Assembly (NCBI GenBank): GCA_963920705.1
Contig: OY987225.1
Location: forward strand, 4,900,334 to 4,964,333
Length of the DNA stretch: 64,000 bases
Origin: Odiellus spinosus
Taxonomy: Eukaryota > Arthropoda > Arachnida > Opiliones > Phalangiidae
Direction: 5' to 3'
The notes below the pieces were generated by a model that did no database searches, had not been told where the DNA came from, and saw only the letters and a list, made by a program, of their open reading frames with translations. Shown in pieces: positions 13,980-26,200 of the stretch. Both the position numbers and the translations under genes were made by a program. Positions within the stretch are counted from its first letter, which is position 1. Every line of letters begins with the position of its first letter.

Positions 13980-15840
13980 AATCGTGTTTTTCGAATCGTG
14001 TTTTTCGAATCGTGATTTTCCGAATCGTGTTTTTCGAATCGTGATTTTCGAATTGTGTTTTTCGAATCGTGTTTTTCAAATCGTGTTTTTCGAATCGTGT
14101 TTTTCGAATCGTGTTTTTCGAATCCTGTTTATCGAATCCTGTTTTTCGAATCCTGTTTTTCGAGTCCTCTTTATGGAATCCTGTTTTTCGAATCGTGTTT
14201 TTCGAATCGTGTTTTTTAATCGTGTTTTTCGAATCGGGTTTTTCGAATCGGGTTTTTCGAATCGGGTTTTTCGAATCGTGTTTTGCGAATCGTGTTTTTC
14301 GAATAGTGTTTTTCGAATCGTGTTTTTCGAATCGTGTTTTTCGAATCGTGATTTTCCGAATCGTGTTTTACGAATCGTGTTTTTCGAATCCTGTTTTTCG
14401 AATCCTGTTTTTTGAATCCTGTTTTTCGAATCCTGTTTTTCGAATCGGGTTTTTCGATTAGTGTTTTTCGAATCGTGATTTTCGAATCTTGTTTTTCGAA
14501 TCGTGTTTTTCAAATCGTGTTTTTCGAATCGTGTTTTTCGAATCGTGTTTTTCGAATCCTGTTTATCGAATCCTGTTTTTCGAATCCTATTTTTCGAGTC
14601 CTCTTTATGGAATCCTGTTTTTCGAATCGTGTTTTTCGAATCGTGTTTTTTTAATCGTGTTTTTCGAATCGGGTTTTTCGAATCGTGTTTTTCGAATCGT
14701 GTTTTTCGAATCCTGTTTATCGAATCTTGTTTTTCGAATCCTGTTTTTCGAGTCCTGTTTATGGAATCCTGTTTTTCGAATCGGGTTTTTCGAGTCGGGT
14801 TTTTCGAATCGTGTTTTTCGAATCGTGATTTGCGAATCGTGTTTTTCGAATCGTGTTTTTCGAATCGTGTTTTCGAATCGTGATTTTCCGAATCGTGTTT
14901 TTCGAATCGTGTTTTTCAAATCGTGTTTTTCGAATCGTGTTTTTCGAATCGTGATTTTCCGAATCGTGTTTTTCGAATCGTGATTTTCGAATTGTGTTTT
15001 TCGAATCGTGTTTTTCAAATCGTGTTTTTCGAATCGTGTTTTTCGAATCGTGTTTTTCGAATCCTGTTTATCGAATCCTGTTTTTCGAATCCTGTTTTTC
15101 GAGTCCTCTTTATGGAATCCTGTTTTTCGAATCGTGTTTTTCGAATCGTGTTTTTTAATCGTGTTTTTCGAATCGGGTTTTTCGAATCGGGTTTTTCGAA
15201 TCGGGTTTTTCGAATCGTGTTTTGCGAATCGTGTTTTTCGAATAGTGTTTTTCGAATCGTGTTTTTCGAATCGTGTTTTTCGAATCGTGATTTTCCGAAT
15301 CGTGTTTTACGAATCGTGTTTTTCGAATCCTGTTTTTCGAATCCTGTTTTTTGAATCCTGTTTTTCGAATCCTGTTTTTCGAATCGGGTTTTTCGAATAG
15401 TGTTTTTCGAATCGTGATTTTCGAATCTTGTTTTTCGAATCGTGTTTTTCAAATCGTGTTTTTCGAATCGTGTTTTTCGAATCGTGTTTTTCGAATCCTG
15501 TTTATCGAATCCTGTTTTTCGAATCCTATTTTTCGAGTCCTCTTTATGGAATCCTGTTTTTCGAATCGTGTTTTTCGAATCGTGTTTTTTTAATCGTGTT
15601 TTTCGAATCGGGTTTTTCGAATCGTGTTTTTCGAATCGTGTTTTTCGAATCCTGTTTATCGAATCTTGTTTTTCGAATCCTGTTTTTCGAGTCCTGTTTA
15701 TGGAATCCTGTTTTTCGAATCGGGTTTTTCGAATCGGGTTTTTCGAATCGTGTTTTTCGAATCGTGATTTGCGAATCGTGTTTTTCGAATCGTGTTTTTC
15801 GAATCGTGTTTTCGAATCGTGATTTTCCGAATCGTGTTTT
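13980..15840 (+). repeat. 939-bp higher-order tandem repeat (two copies)
   Basis: The block from about 13,980 to 14,900 is repeated from about 14,920 to 15,840 with an offset of 939 bases (67 units plus one base). Strings at 14,069 and 14,503 recur at 15,008 and 15,442. Private variants, including a TTTTTTAATCG unit of unusual length, are carried by both copies. Confidence 0.8.
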
Positions 15841-18800
15841 TCGAATCGTGATTTTCGAATCGTGTTTTTCGAATCGTGTTTTTCAAATCGTGTTTTTCGA
15901 ATCGTGTTTTTCGAATCGTGTTTTTCGAATCCTTTTTATCGAATCCTGTTTTTCGAATCCTGTTTTTCGAGTCCTCTTTATGGAATCCTGTTTTTCGAAT
16001 CGTGTTTTTCGAATCGGGTTTTTTGAATCGGGTTTTTCGAATCGTGTTTTTCGAATCGGGCTTTTCGAATCGTGTTTTGCGAATCGTGTTTTTCGAATCG
16101 TGTTTTTCGAATCGTGTTTTTCGAATCCTGTTTTTCGAATCCTGTTTTTTGAATCCTGTTTTTCGAATCCTGTTTTTCGAATCGGGTTTTTCGAATCGGG
16201 TTTTTCGAATCGGGTTTTTCGAATCGGGTTTTTCGAATCGTGTTTATCGAATCGTGCTTTTCGAATCGTGTTTTTCGAATCCAGTTTTTCGAATCGTGTT
16301 TTTCGAATCGTGTTTTTCGAATCCTGTTTATCGAATCCTGTTTTTCGAATCCTGTTTTTCGAATCCTGTTTTTCGAGTCCTCTTTTTCGAATCCTGTTTT
16401 TTGAATCCTGTTTTTCGAATCCTGTTTTTCGAATCGGGTTTTTCGAATCGGGTTTTTCGAATCGTGTTTTTCGAATCGTGATTTGCGAAACGTGTTTTTC
16501 GAATCGTGTTTTTCGAATCGTGTTTTCGAATCATGATTTTCCGAATCGTGTTTTTTGAATCGTGATTTTCGAATCGTGTTTTTCGAATCGTGTTTTTCAA
16601 ATCGTGTTTTTCGAATCGTGTTTTTCGAATCGTGTTTTTCGAATCGTGTTTTTCGAATAATGTTTATCGAATCCTGTTTTTCGAATCCTGTTTTTCGAGT
16701 CCTCTTTATGGAATCCTGTTTTTCGAATCGTGTTTTTCGAATCGGGTTTTTCGAATCGGGTTTTTCGAATCGGGATTTTCGAATCGTGTTTTGCGAATCG
16801 TGTTTTTCGAATCGGGTTTTTCGAATCGTGTTTTTCGAATCGTGTTTTTCGAATCCTGTTTATCGAATCGTGTTTTTCGAATCGTGTTTTGCGAATCGTG
16901 TTTTTCGAATCCTGTTTATCGAATCGTGTTTTTCGAATCGTGTTTTTCGAATCGGGTTTTTCGAATCGGGTTTTTCGAATCGTGTTTTTCGAATCGTGTT
17001 TTTCGAATCGTGCTTTTCGAGTCCTCTTTTTCGAATCCTGTTTTTTGAATCCTGTTTTTCGAATCCTGTTTTTCGAATCGGGATTTTCGAATCGGGTTTT
17101 TCGAATCGTGTTTTTCGAATCCTGTTTTTCGAATCGTGTTTTTCGAATCGTGTTTTTTTAATCGTGTTTTTCGAATCGGGTTTTTCGAATCGGGTTTTTC
17201 GAATCGGGTTTTTCGAATCGGGTTTTTCGAATCGGGTTTTTCGAATCGGGTTTTTCGAATCGTGTTTTGCGAATCGTGTTTTTCGAATAGTGTTTTTCGA
17301 ATCGTGTTTTTCGAATCGTGTTTTTCGAATCGTGTTTTTCGAATAGTGTTTTTTGAATCGTGTTTTCCGAATCTTGTTTTACGAATCGTGTTTTTCGAAT
17401 CCTGTTTTTCGAATCCTGTTTTTCGAATCCTGTTTTTCGAATCCTGTTTTTCGAATCCTGTTTATCGAATCGTGTTTTTCGAATCGTGTTTTTCGAATCG
17501 GGTTTTTCGAATCGGGTTTTTCGAATCGTGTTTTTCGAATCGTGTTTTTCGAATCGTGCTTTTCGAGTCCTCTTTTTCGAATCCTGTTTTTTGAATCCTG
17601 TTTTTCGAATCCTGTTTTTCGAATCGGGATTTTCGAATCGGGTTTTTCGAATCGTGTTTTTCGAATCCTGTTTTTCGAATCGTGTTTTTCGAATCGTGTT
17701 TTTTTAATCGTGTTTTTCGAATCGGGTTTTTCGAATCGGGATTTTCGAATCGGGTTTTTCGAATCGTGTTTTTCGAATCCTGTTTTTCGAATCGTGTTTT
17801 TCGAATCGTGTTTTTTTAATCGTGTTTTTCGAATCGGGTTTTTCGAATCGGGTTTTTCGAATCGGGTTTTTCGAATCGTGTTTTGCGAATCGTGTTTTTC
17901 GAATCGTGTTTTTCGAATCCTGTTTTTCGAATCGGGTTTTTCGAATCGTGTTTTTCGAATCGTGATTTGCGAATCGTGTTTTTCGAATCGTGTTTTTCGA
18001 ATCGTGTTTTCGAATCGTGATTTTCCGAATCGTGTTTTTCGAATCGTGTTTTTCAAATCGTGTTTTTCGAGTCGTGTTTTTCGAATCGTGTTTTTCGAAT
18101 CCTGTTTATCGAATCCTGTTTTTCGAATCCTGTTTTTCGAGTCCTCTTTATGGAATCCTGTTTTTCGAATCGTGTTTTTCGAATCGTGTTTTTCGAATCG
18201 TGTTTTTCGAATCGTGTTTTTCGAATCGGGTTTTTCGAATCGGGTTTTTCGAATCGGGTTTTTCGAATCGGGCTTTTTGAATCGTGTTTTGCGAATCGTG
18301 TTTTTCGAATCGTGTTTTTCGAATCGTGTTTATCGAATCGTGTTTTTCGAATCCTGTTTTTTGAATCCTGTTTTTCGAATCCTGTTTTTCGAATCGGGTT
18401 TTTCGAATCGGGTTTTTCGAATCGGGTTTTTCGAATCGGGTTTTTCGAATCGGGTTTTTCGAATCGTGTTTTTCGAATCGTGCTTTTCGAATCGTGTTTT
18501 TCGAATCGTGTTTTTCGAATCGCGTTTTTCGAATCCTGTTTATCGAATCCTGTTTTTCGAATCCGGTTTTTCGAGTCCTGTTTATGGAATCCTGTTTTAC
18601 GAATCGTCTTTTTCGAATCCTGTTTTTCGAGTCCTCTTTTTCGAATCCTGTTTTTTGAATCCTGTTTTTCGAATCCTGTTTTTCGAATCGGGTTTTTCGA
18701 ATCGGGTTTTTCGAATCGTGTTTTTCGAATCGTGTTTTTCGAATCGTGCTTTTCGAGTCCTCTTTTTCGAATCCTGTTTTTTGAATCCTGTTTTTCGAAT

Positions 18801-21800
18801 CCTGTTTTTCGAATCGGGTTTTTCGAATCGGGTTTTTCGAATCGTGTTTTTCGAATCCTGTTTTTCGAATCGTGTTTTTCGAATCGTGTTTTTTTAATCG
18901 TGTTTTTCGAATCGGGTTTTTCGAATCGGGTTTTTCGAATCGGGTTTTTCGAATCGGGTTTTTCGAATGGTGTTTTGCGAATCGTGTTTTTCGAATAGTG
19001 TTTTTCGAATCGTGTTTTTCGAATCGTGTATTTCGAATCGTGTTTTTCGAATAGTGTTTTTCGAATCGTGTTTTCCGAATCGTGTTTTACGAATCGTGTT
19101 TTTCGAATCCTGTTTTTCGAATCCTGTTTTTTGAATCCTGTTTTTCGAATCCTGTTTTTCCAATCGGGTTTTTCGAATCGGGTTTTTCGAATCGGGTTTT
19201 TCGAATCGTGTTTTTCGCATCGTGTTTTTCGAATCGTGTTTTTCGAATCGGGTTTTTCGAATCGGGTTTTTCGAATCGGGTTTTTCGAATCGGGTTTTTC
19301 GAATCGGGCTTTTCGAATCGTGTTTTGCGAATCGTGTTTTTCGAATAGTGTTTTTCGAATCGTGTTTTTCGAATCGTGATTTTTCGAATCGTGTTTTTCG
19401 AATCGTGTTTTTCAAATCGTGTTTTTCGAATCGTGTTTTTCGAATCCTGTTTTTCGAGTCCTCTTTTTCGAATCCTGTTTTTAATCCTTTTTTCGAATCC
19501 TGTTTTTCGAATCGTGTTTTTCGAATCGTGTTTTTCGAATCGTGATTTTCCGAATCGTGTTTTTCGAATCGTGATTTTCGAATCGTGTTTTTCGAATCGT
19601 GTTTTTCAAATCGTGTTTTTCGAATCGTGTTTTTCGAATCGTGTTTTTCGAATCGTGATTTTCGAATCGTGTTTTTCGAATCGTGTTTTTCAAATCGTGT
19701 TTTTCGAATCGTGTTTTTCGAATCGTGTTTTTCGAATCCTGTTTATCGAATCCTGTTTTTCGAATCCTGTTTTTCGAGTCCTCTTTATGGAATCCTGTTT
19801 TTCGAATCGTGTTTTTCGAATCGTGTTTTTTTAATCGTGTTTTTCGAATCGGGTTTTTCGAATCGGGTTTTTCGAATCGTGTTTTTCGAATCGTGTTTTT
19901 CGAATCGTGCTTTTCGAGTCCTCTTTTTCGAATCCTGCTTTTTGAATCCTGTTTTTCGAATCCTGTTTTTCGAATCGGGATTTTCGAATCGGGTTTTTCG
20001 AATCGTGTTTTTCGAATCCTGTTTTTCGAATCGTGTTTTTCGAATCGTGTTTTTTTAATCGTGTTTTTCGAATCGGGTTTTTCGAATCGGGTTTTTCGAA
20101 TCGGTTTTTCGAATCGGGTTTTTCGAATCGGGTTTTTCGAATCGTGTTTTGCGAATCGTGTTTTTCGAATAGTGTTTTTCGAATCGTGTTTTTCGAATCG
20201 TGTTTTTCGAATCGTGTTTTTCGAATAGTGTTTTTCGAATCGTGTTTTCCGAATCGTGTTTTACGAATCGTGTTTTTCGAATCCTGTTTTTCGAATCCTG
20301 TTTTTTGAATCCTGTTTTTCGAATCCTGTTTTTCGAATCGGGTTTTTCGAATCGGGTTTTTTCGAATCGGGTTTTTCGAATCGGGTTTTTCGAAACGTGT
20401 TTTTCGAATCGTGCTTTTCGAATCGTGTTTTTCGAATCGTGTTTTTCGAATCGTGTTTTTCGAATCCTGTTTATCGAATCCTGTTTTTCGAATCCTGTTT
20501 TTTGAATCCTGTTTTTCGAATCCATTTTTTCAAATCGGGTTTTTCGAATCGGGTTTTTCGAATCGTGTTTTTCGAATCGTGTTTTTCGAATCGTGCTTTT
20601 GTAATCGTGTTTTTCGAATCGTGTTTTTCGAATCCTGTTTATCGAATCCTGTTTTTCGAATCCTGTTTTTCGAGTCCTGTTTATGGAATCCTGTTTTTCG
20701 AGTCCTGTTTATGGAATCCTGTTTTTCGAATCGGGTTTTTCGAATCGGGTTTTTCGAATCGTGTTTTTCGAATCGTGATTTGCGAATCGTGCTTTTGTAA
20801 TCATGTTTTTCGAATCGTGTTTTTCGAATCCTGTTTATCGAATCCTGTTTTTCGAATCCTGTTTTTCGAGTCCTGTTTATGGAATCCTGTTTTTCGAATC
20901 GGGTTTTTCGAATCGGGTTTTTCGAATCGTGTTTTTCGAATCGTGATTTGCGAATCGTGTTTTTCGAATCGTGTTTTTCGAATCGTGTTTTCGAATCGTG
21001 ATTTTCCGAATCGTGTTTTTCGAATCGTGATTTTCGAATCGTGTTTTTCGAATCGTGTTTTTCAAATCGTGTTTTTCGAATCGTGTTTTTCGAATCGTGT
21101 TTTTCGAATCCTTTTTATCGAATCCTGTTTTTCGAATCCTGTTTTTCGAGTCCTCTTTATGGAATCCTGTTTTTCGAATCGTGTTTTTCGAATCGGGTTT
21201 TTTGAATCGGGTTTTTCGAATCGTGTTTTTCGAATCATGCTTTTCGAATCGTGTTTTGCGAATCGTGTTTTTCGAATCGTGTTTTTCGAATCGTGTTTTT
21301 CGAATCCTGTTTTTCTAATCCTGTTTTTTGAATCCTGTTTTTCGAATCCTGTTTTTCGAATCGGGTTTTTCGAATCGGGTTTTTCGAATCGGGTTTTTCG
21401 AATCGGGTTTTTCGAATCGTGTTTATCGAATCGTGCTTTTCGAATCGTGTTTTTCGAATCCAGTTTTTCGAATCGTGTTTTTCGAATCGTGTTTTTCGAA
21501 TCCTGTTTATCGAATCCTGTTTTTCGAATCCTGTTTTTCGAATCCTGTTTTTCGAGTCCTCTTTTTCGAATCCTGTTTTTTGAATCCTGTTTTTCGAATC
21601 CTGTTTTTCGAATCGGGTTTTTCGAATCGGGTTTTTCGAATCGTGTTTTTCGAATCGTGATTTGCGAAACGTGTTTTTCGAATCGTGTTTTTCGAATCGT
21701 GTTTTCGAATCGTGATTTTCCGAATCGTGTTTTTCGAATCGTGATTTTCGAATCGTGTTTTTCGAATCGTGTTTTTCAAATCGTGTTTTTCGAATCGTGT

Positions 21801-22250
21801 TTTTCGAATCGTGTTTTTCGAATCGTGTTTTTCGAATAATGTTTATCGAATCCTGTTTTTCGAATCCTGTTTTTCGAGTCCTCTTTATGGAATCCTGTTT
21901 TTCGAATCGTGTTTTTCGAATCGTGTTTTTCGAATCGTGTTTTTCGAATCGGGTTTTTCGAATCGGGTTTTTCGAATCGGGTTTTTCGAATCGGGATTTT
22001 CGAATCGTGTTTTGCGAATCGTGTTTTTCGAATCGGGTTTTTCGAATCGTGTTTTTCGAATCGTGTTTTTCGAATCCTGTTTATCGAATCGTGTTTTTCG
22101 AATCGTGTTTTTCGAATCGGGTTTTTCGAATCGGGTTTTTCGAATCGTGTTTTTCGAATCGTGTTTTTCGAATCGTGCTTTTCGAGTCCTCTTTTTCGAA
22201 TCCTGTTTTTTGAATCCGGTTTTTCGAATCCTGTTTTTCGAATCGGGATT
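15700..22250 (+). repeat. Segmental duplication inside the array, offset 5,179 bp
   Basis: The block from about 15,700 to 17,050 recurs at about 20,877 to 22,230. Strings at 15,698-15,886 and 16,328-16,600 match 20,877-21,065 and 21,507-21,779 at a constant displacement of 5,179 bases. Both copies share the rare CGAATCCAG and CGAATAATG units. The second copy has a small whole-unit insertion after about 21,900. This is the largest single displacement I measured. Confidence 0.75.
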
Positions 22251-23899
22251 TTCGAATCGGGTTTTTCGAATCGTGTTTTTCGAATCCTGTTTTTCGAATC
22301 GTGTTTTTCGAATCGTGTTTTTTTAATCGTGTTTTTCGAATCGGGTTTTTCGAATCGGGATTTTCGAATCGGGTTTTTCGAATCGTGTTTTTCGAATCCT
22401 GTTTTTCGAATCGTGTTTTTCGAATCGTGTTTTTTTAATCGTGTTTTTCGAATCGGGTTTTTCGAATCGGGTTTTTCGAATCGGGTTTTTCGAATCGTGT
22501 TTTGCGAATCGTGTTTTTCGAATAGTGTTTTTCGAATCGTGTTTTTCGAATCGGGTTTTTCGAATCGGGTTTTTCGAATCGTGTTTTTCGAATCGTGCTT
22601 TTCGAATCGTGTTTTTCGAATCGTGTTTTTCGAATCGTGTTTTTCGAATCCTGTTTATCGAATCCTGTTTTTCGAATCCTGTTTTTCGAGTCCTGTTTAT
22701 GGAATCCTGTTTTACGAATCGTGTTTTTCGAATCCTGTTTTTCGAGTCCTCTTTTTCGAATCCTGTTTTTTGAATCCTGTTTTTCGAATCCATTTTTTCG
22801 AATCGGGTTTTTCGAATCGGGTTTTTCGAATCGTGTTTTTCGAATCGTGTTTTTCGAATCGTGCTTTTGTAATCGTGTTTTTCGAATCGTGTTTTTCGAA
22901 TCCTGTTTATCGAATCCTGTTTTTCGAATCCTGTTTTTCGAGTCCTGTTTATGGAATCCTGTTTTTCGAATCGGGTTTTTCGAATCGGGTTTTTCGAATC
23001 GTGTTTTTCGAATCGTGATTTGCGAATCGTGTTTTTCGAATCGTGTTTTTCGAATCGTGTTTTCGAATCGTGATTTTCCGAATCGTGTTTTTCGAATCGT
23101 GATTTTCGAATCGTGTTTTTCGAATCGTGTTTTTCAAATCGTGTTTTTCGAATCGTGTTTTTCGAATCGTGTTTTTCGAATCCTTTTTATCGAATCCTGT
23201 TTTTCGAATCCTGTTTTTCGAGTCCTCTTTATGGAATCTTGTTTTTCGAATCGTGTTTTTCGAATCGTGTTTTTCGAATCGGGTTTTTTGAATCGGGTTT
23301 TTCGAATCGGGTTTTTCGAATCGGGCTTTTCGAATCGTGTTTTGCGAATCGTGTTTTTCGAATCGTGTTTTTCGAATCGTGTTTTTCGAATCCTGTTTTT
23401 CGAATCCTGTTTATCGAATCCTGTTTTTCGAATCCTGTTTTTCGAGTCCTGTTTATGGAATCCTGTATTTCGAATCGGGTTTTTCGAATCGTGTTTTTCG
23501 AATCGTGATTTGCGAATCGTGTTTTTCGAATCGTGTTTTTCGAATCGTGTTTTACGAATCGTGTTTTTCGAATCGTGATTTTCCGAATCCTGTTTATCGA
23601 ATCCTGTTTTTCGAATCCTGTGTTTCGAGTCCTCTTTATGGAATCGTGTTTTTCGAATCGTGATTCTCGAATCGTGTTTTTCGAATCGTGTTTTTCAAAT
23701 CGTGTTTTTCGAATCGTGTTTTTCGAATCGTGTTTTTCGAATCCTGTTTATCGAATCCTGTTTTTCGAATACTGTTTTTCGAGTCCTCTTTATAGAATCC
23801 TGTTTTTCGAATCGGGTTTTTCGAATCGGGTTTTTCGAATCGGGTTTTTCGAATCGGGCTTTTCGAATCGTGATTTTCGAATCGTGTTTTGCGAATCGT

Positions 23900-26200
23900 G
23901 TTTTTCGAATCGTGTTTTTCGAATCGTGTTTTTCGAATCCTGTTTTTCGAATCGTGTTTTTCGAATCGTGTTTTTCGAATCGGGTTTTTCGAATCGGGTT
24001 TTTTCGAATCGGGCTTTTCGAATCGTGTTTTTCGAATCCTGTTTATCGAATCCTGTTTTTCAAATCCTGTTTTTCGAGTCCTCTTTTTCGAATCCTGTTT
24101 TTTGAATCCTGTTTTTCGAATCCTGTTTTTCGAATCGGGATTTTCGAATCGGGTTTTTCGAATCGTGTTTTTCGAATCCTGTTTTTCGAATCGTGTTTTT
24201 CGAATCGTGTTTTTTTAAACGTGTTTTTCGAATCGGGTTTTTCGAATCGGGTTTTTCGAATCGGGTTTTTCGAATCGTGTTTTGCGAATCGTGTTTTTCG
24301 AATAGTGTTTTTCGAATCGTGTTTTTCGAATCGTGTTTTTCGAATCGTGTTTTTCGAATAGTGTTTATCGAATCGTGTTTTCCGAATCTTGTTTTACGAA
24401 TCGTGTTTTTCGAATCCTGTTTTTCGAATCCTGTTTTTCGAATCCTGTTTTTCGAATCCTGTTTTTCGAATCGGGTTTTTCGAATCGGGTTTTTCGAATC
24501 GGGTTTTTCGAATCGGGTTTTTCGAATCGTGTTTTTCGAATCGTGCTTTTCGAATCGTGTTTTTCGAATCGTGTTTTTCGAATCGTGTTTTTCGAATCCT
24601 GTTTATCGAATCCTGTTTTTCGAATCCTGTTTTTCGAGTCCTGTTTATGGAATCCTGTTTTACGAATCGTGTTTTTCGAATCCTGTTTTTCGAGTCCTCT
24701 TTTTCGAATCCTGTTTTTTGAATCCTGTTTTTCGAATCCATTTTTTCGAATCGGGTTTTTCGAATCGGGTTTTTCGAATCGTATTTTTCGAATCGTGTTT
24801 TTCGAATCGTGCTTTTGTAATCGTGTTTTTCGAATCGTGTTTTTCGAATCCTGTTTATCGAATCCTGTTTTTCGAATCCTGTTTTTCGAGTCCTGTTTAT
24901 GGAATCCTGTTTTTCGAATCGGGTTTTTCGAATCGGGTTTTTCGAATCGTGTTTTTCGAATCGTGTTTTTCGAATCGTGATTTGCGAATCGTGTTTTTCG
25001 AATCGTGTTTTTCGAATCGTGTTTTCGAATCGTGTTTTGCGAATCGTGTTTTTCGAATCGTGTTTTTCGAATCGTGTTTTTCGAATCCTGTTTTTCGAAT
25101 CGTGTTTTTCGAATCGTGTTTTTCGAATCGGGTTTTTCGAATCGGGTTTTTTCGAGTCGGGCTTTTCGAATCGTGTTTTTCGAATCCTGTTTATCGAATC
25201 CTGTTTTTCAAATCCTGTTTTTCGAGTCCTCTTTTTCGAATCCTGTTTTTTGAATCCTGTTTTTCGAATCCTGTTTTTCGAATCGGGATTTTCGAATCGG
25301 GTTTTTCGAATCGTGTTTTTCGAATCCTGTTTTTCGAATCGTGTTTTTCGAATCGTGTTTTTTTAAACGTGTTTTTCGAATCGGGTTTTTCGAATCGGGT
25401 TTTTCGAATCGGGTTTTTCGAATCGTGTTTTGCGAATCGTGTTTTTCGAATAGTGTTTTTCGAATCGTGTTTTTCGAATCGTGTTTTTCGAATCGTGTTT
25501 TTCGAATAGTGTTTTTCGAATCGTGTTTTCCGAATCTTGTTTTACGAATCGTGTTTTTCGAATCCTGTTTTTCGAATCCTGTTTTTCGAATCCTGTTTTT
25601 CGAATCCTGTTTTTCGAATCGGGTTTTTCGAATCGGGTTTTTCGAATCGGGTTTTTCGAATCGGGTTTTTCGAATCGTGTTTTTCGAATCGTGCTTTTCG
25701 AATCGTGTTTTTCGAATCGGGTTTTTCGAATCGTGTTTTTCGAATCCTGTTTATCGAATCCTGTTTTTCGAATCCTGTTTTTCGAGTCCTGTTTATGGAA
25801 TCCTGTTTTACGAATCGTGTTTTTCGAATCCTGTTTTTCGAGTCCTCTTTTTCGAATCCTGTTTTTTGAATCCTGTTTTTCGAATCCATTTTTTCGAATC
25901 GGGTTTTTCGAATCGGGTTTTTCGAATCGTATTTTTCGAATCGTGTTTTTCGAATCGTGCTTTTGTAATCGTGTTTTTCGAATCGTGTTTTTCGAATCCT
26001 GTTTATCGAATCCTGTTTTTCGAATCCTGTTTTTCGAGTCCTGTTTATGGAATCCTGTTTTTCGAATCGGGTTTTTCGAATCGGGTTTTTCGAATCGTGT
26101 TTTTCGAATCGTGTTTTTCGAATCGTGATTTGCGAATCGTGTTTTTCGAATCGTGTTTTTCGAATCGTGTTTTCGAATCGTGATTTTCCGAATCGTGTTT
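23900..26200 (+). repeat. 1,148-bp higher-order tandem repeat (two copies)
   Basis: Strings at 24,193 and 24,333-24,980 recur at 25,341 and 25,481-26,128, an offset of exactly 82 units. Shared private markers include TTTTTTTAAACGTG, CATTTTTTCG and GTATTTTTCG. A third, diverged relative lies at about 22,300-23,100. Confidence 0.8.
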
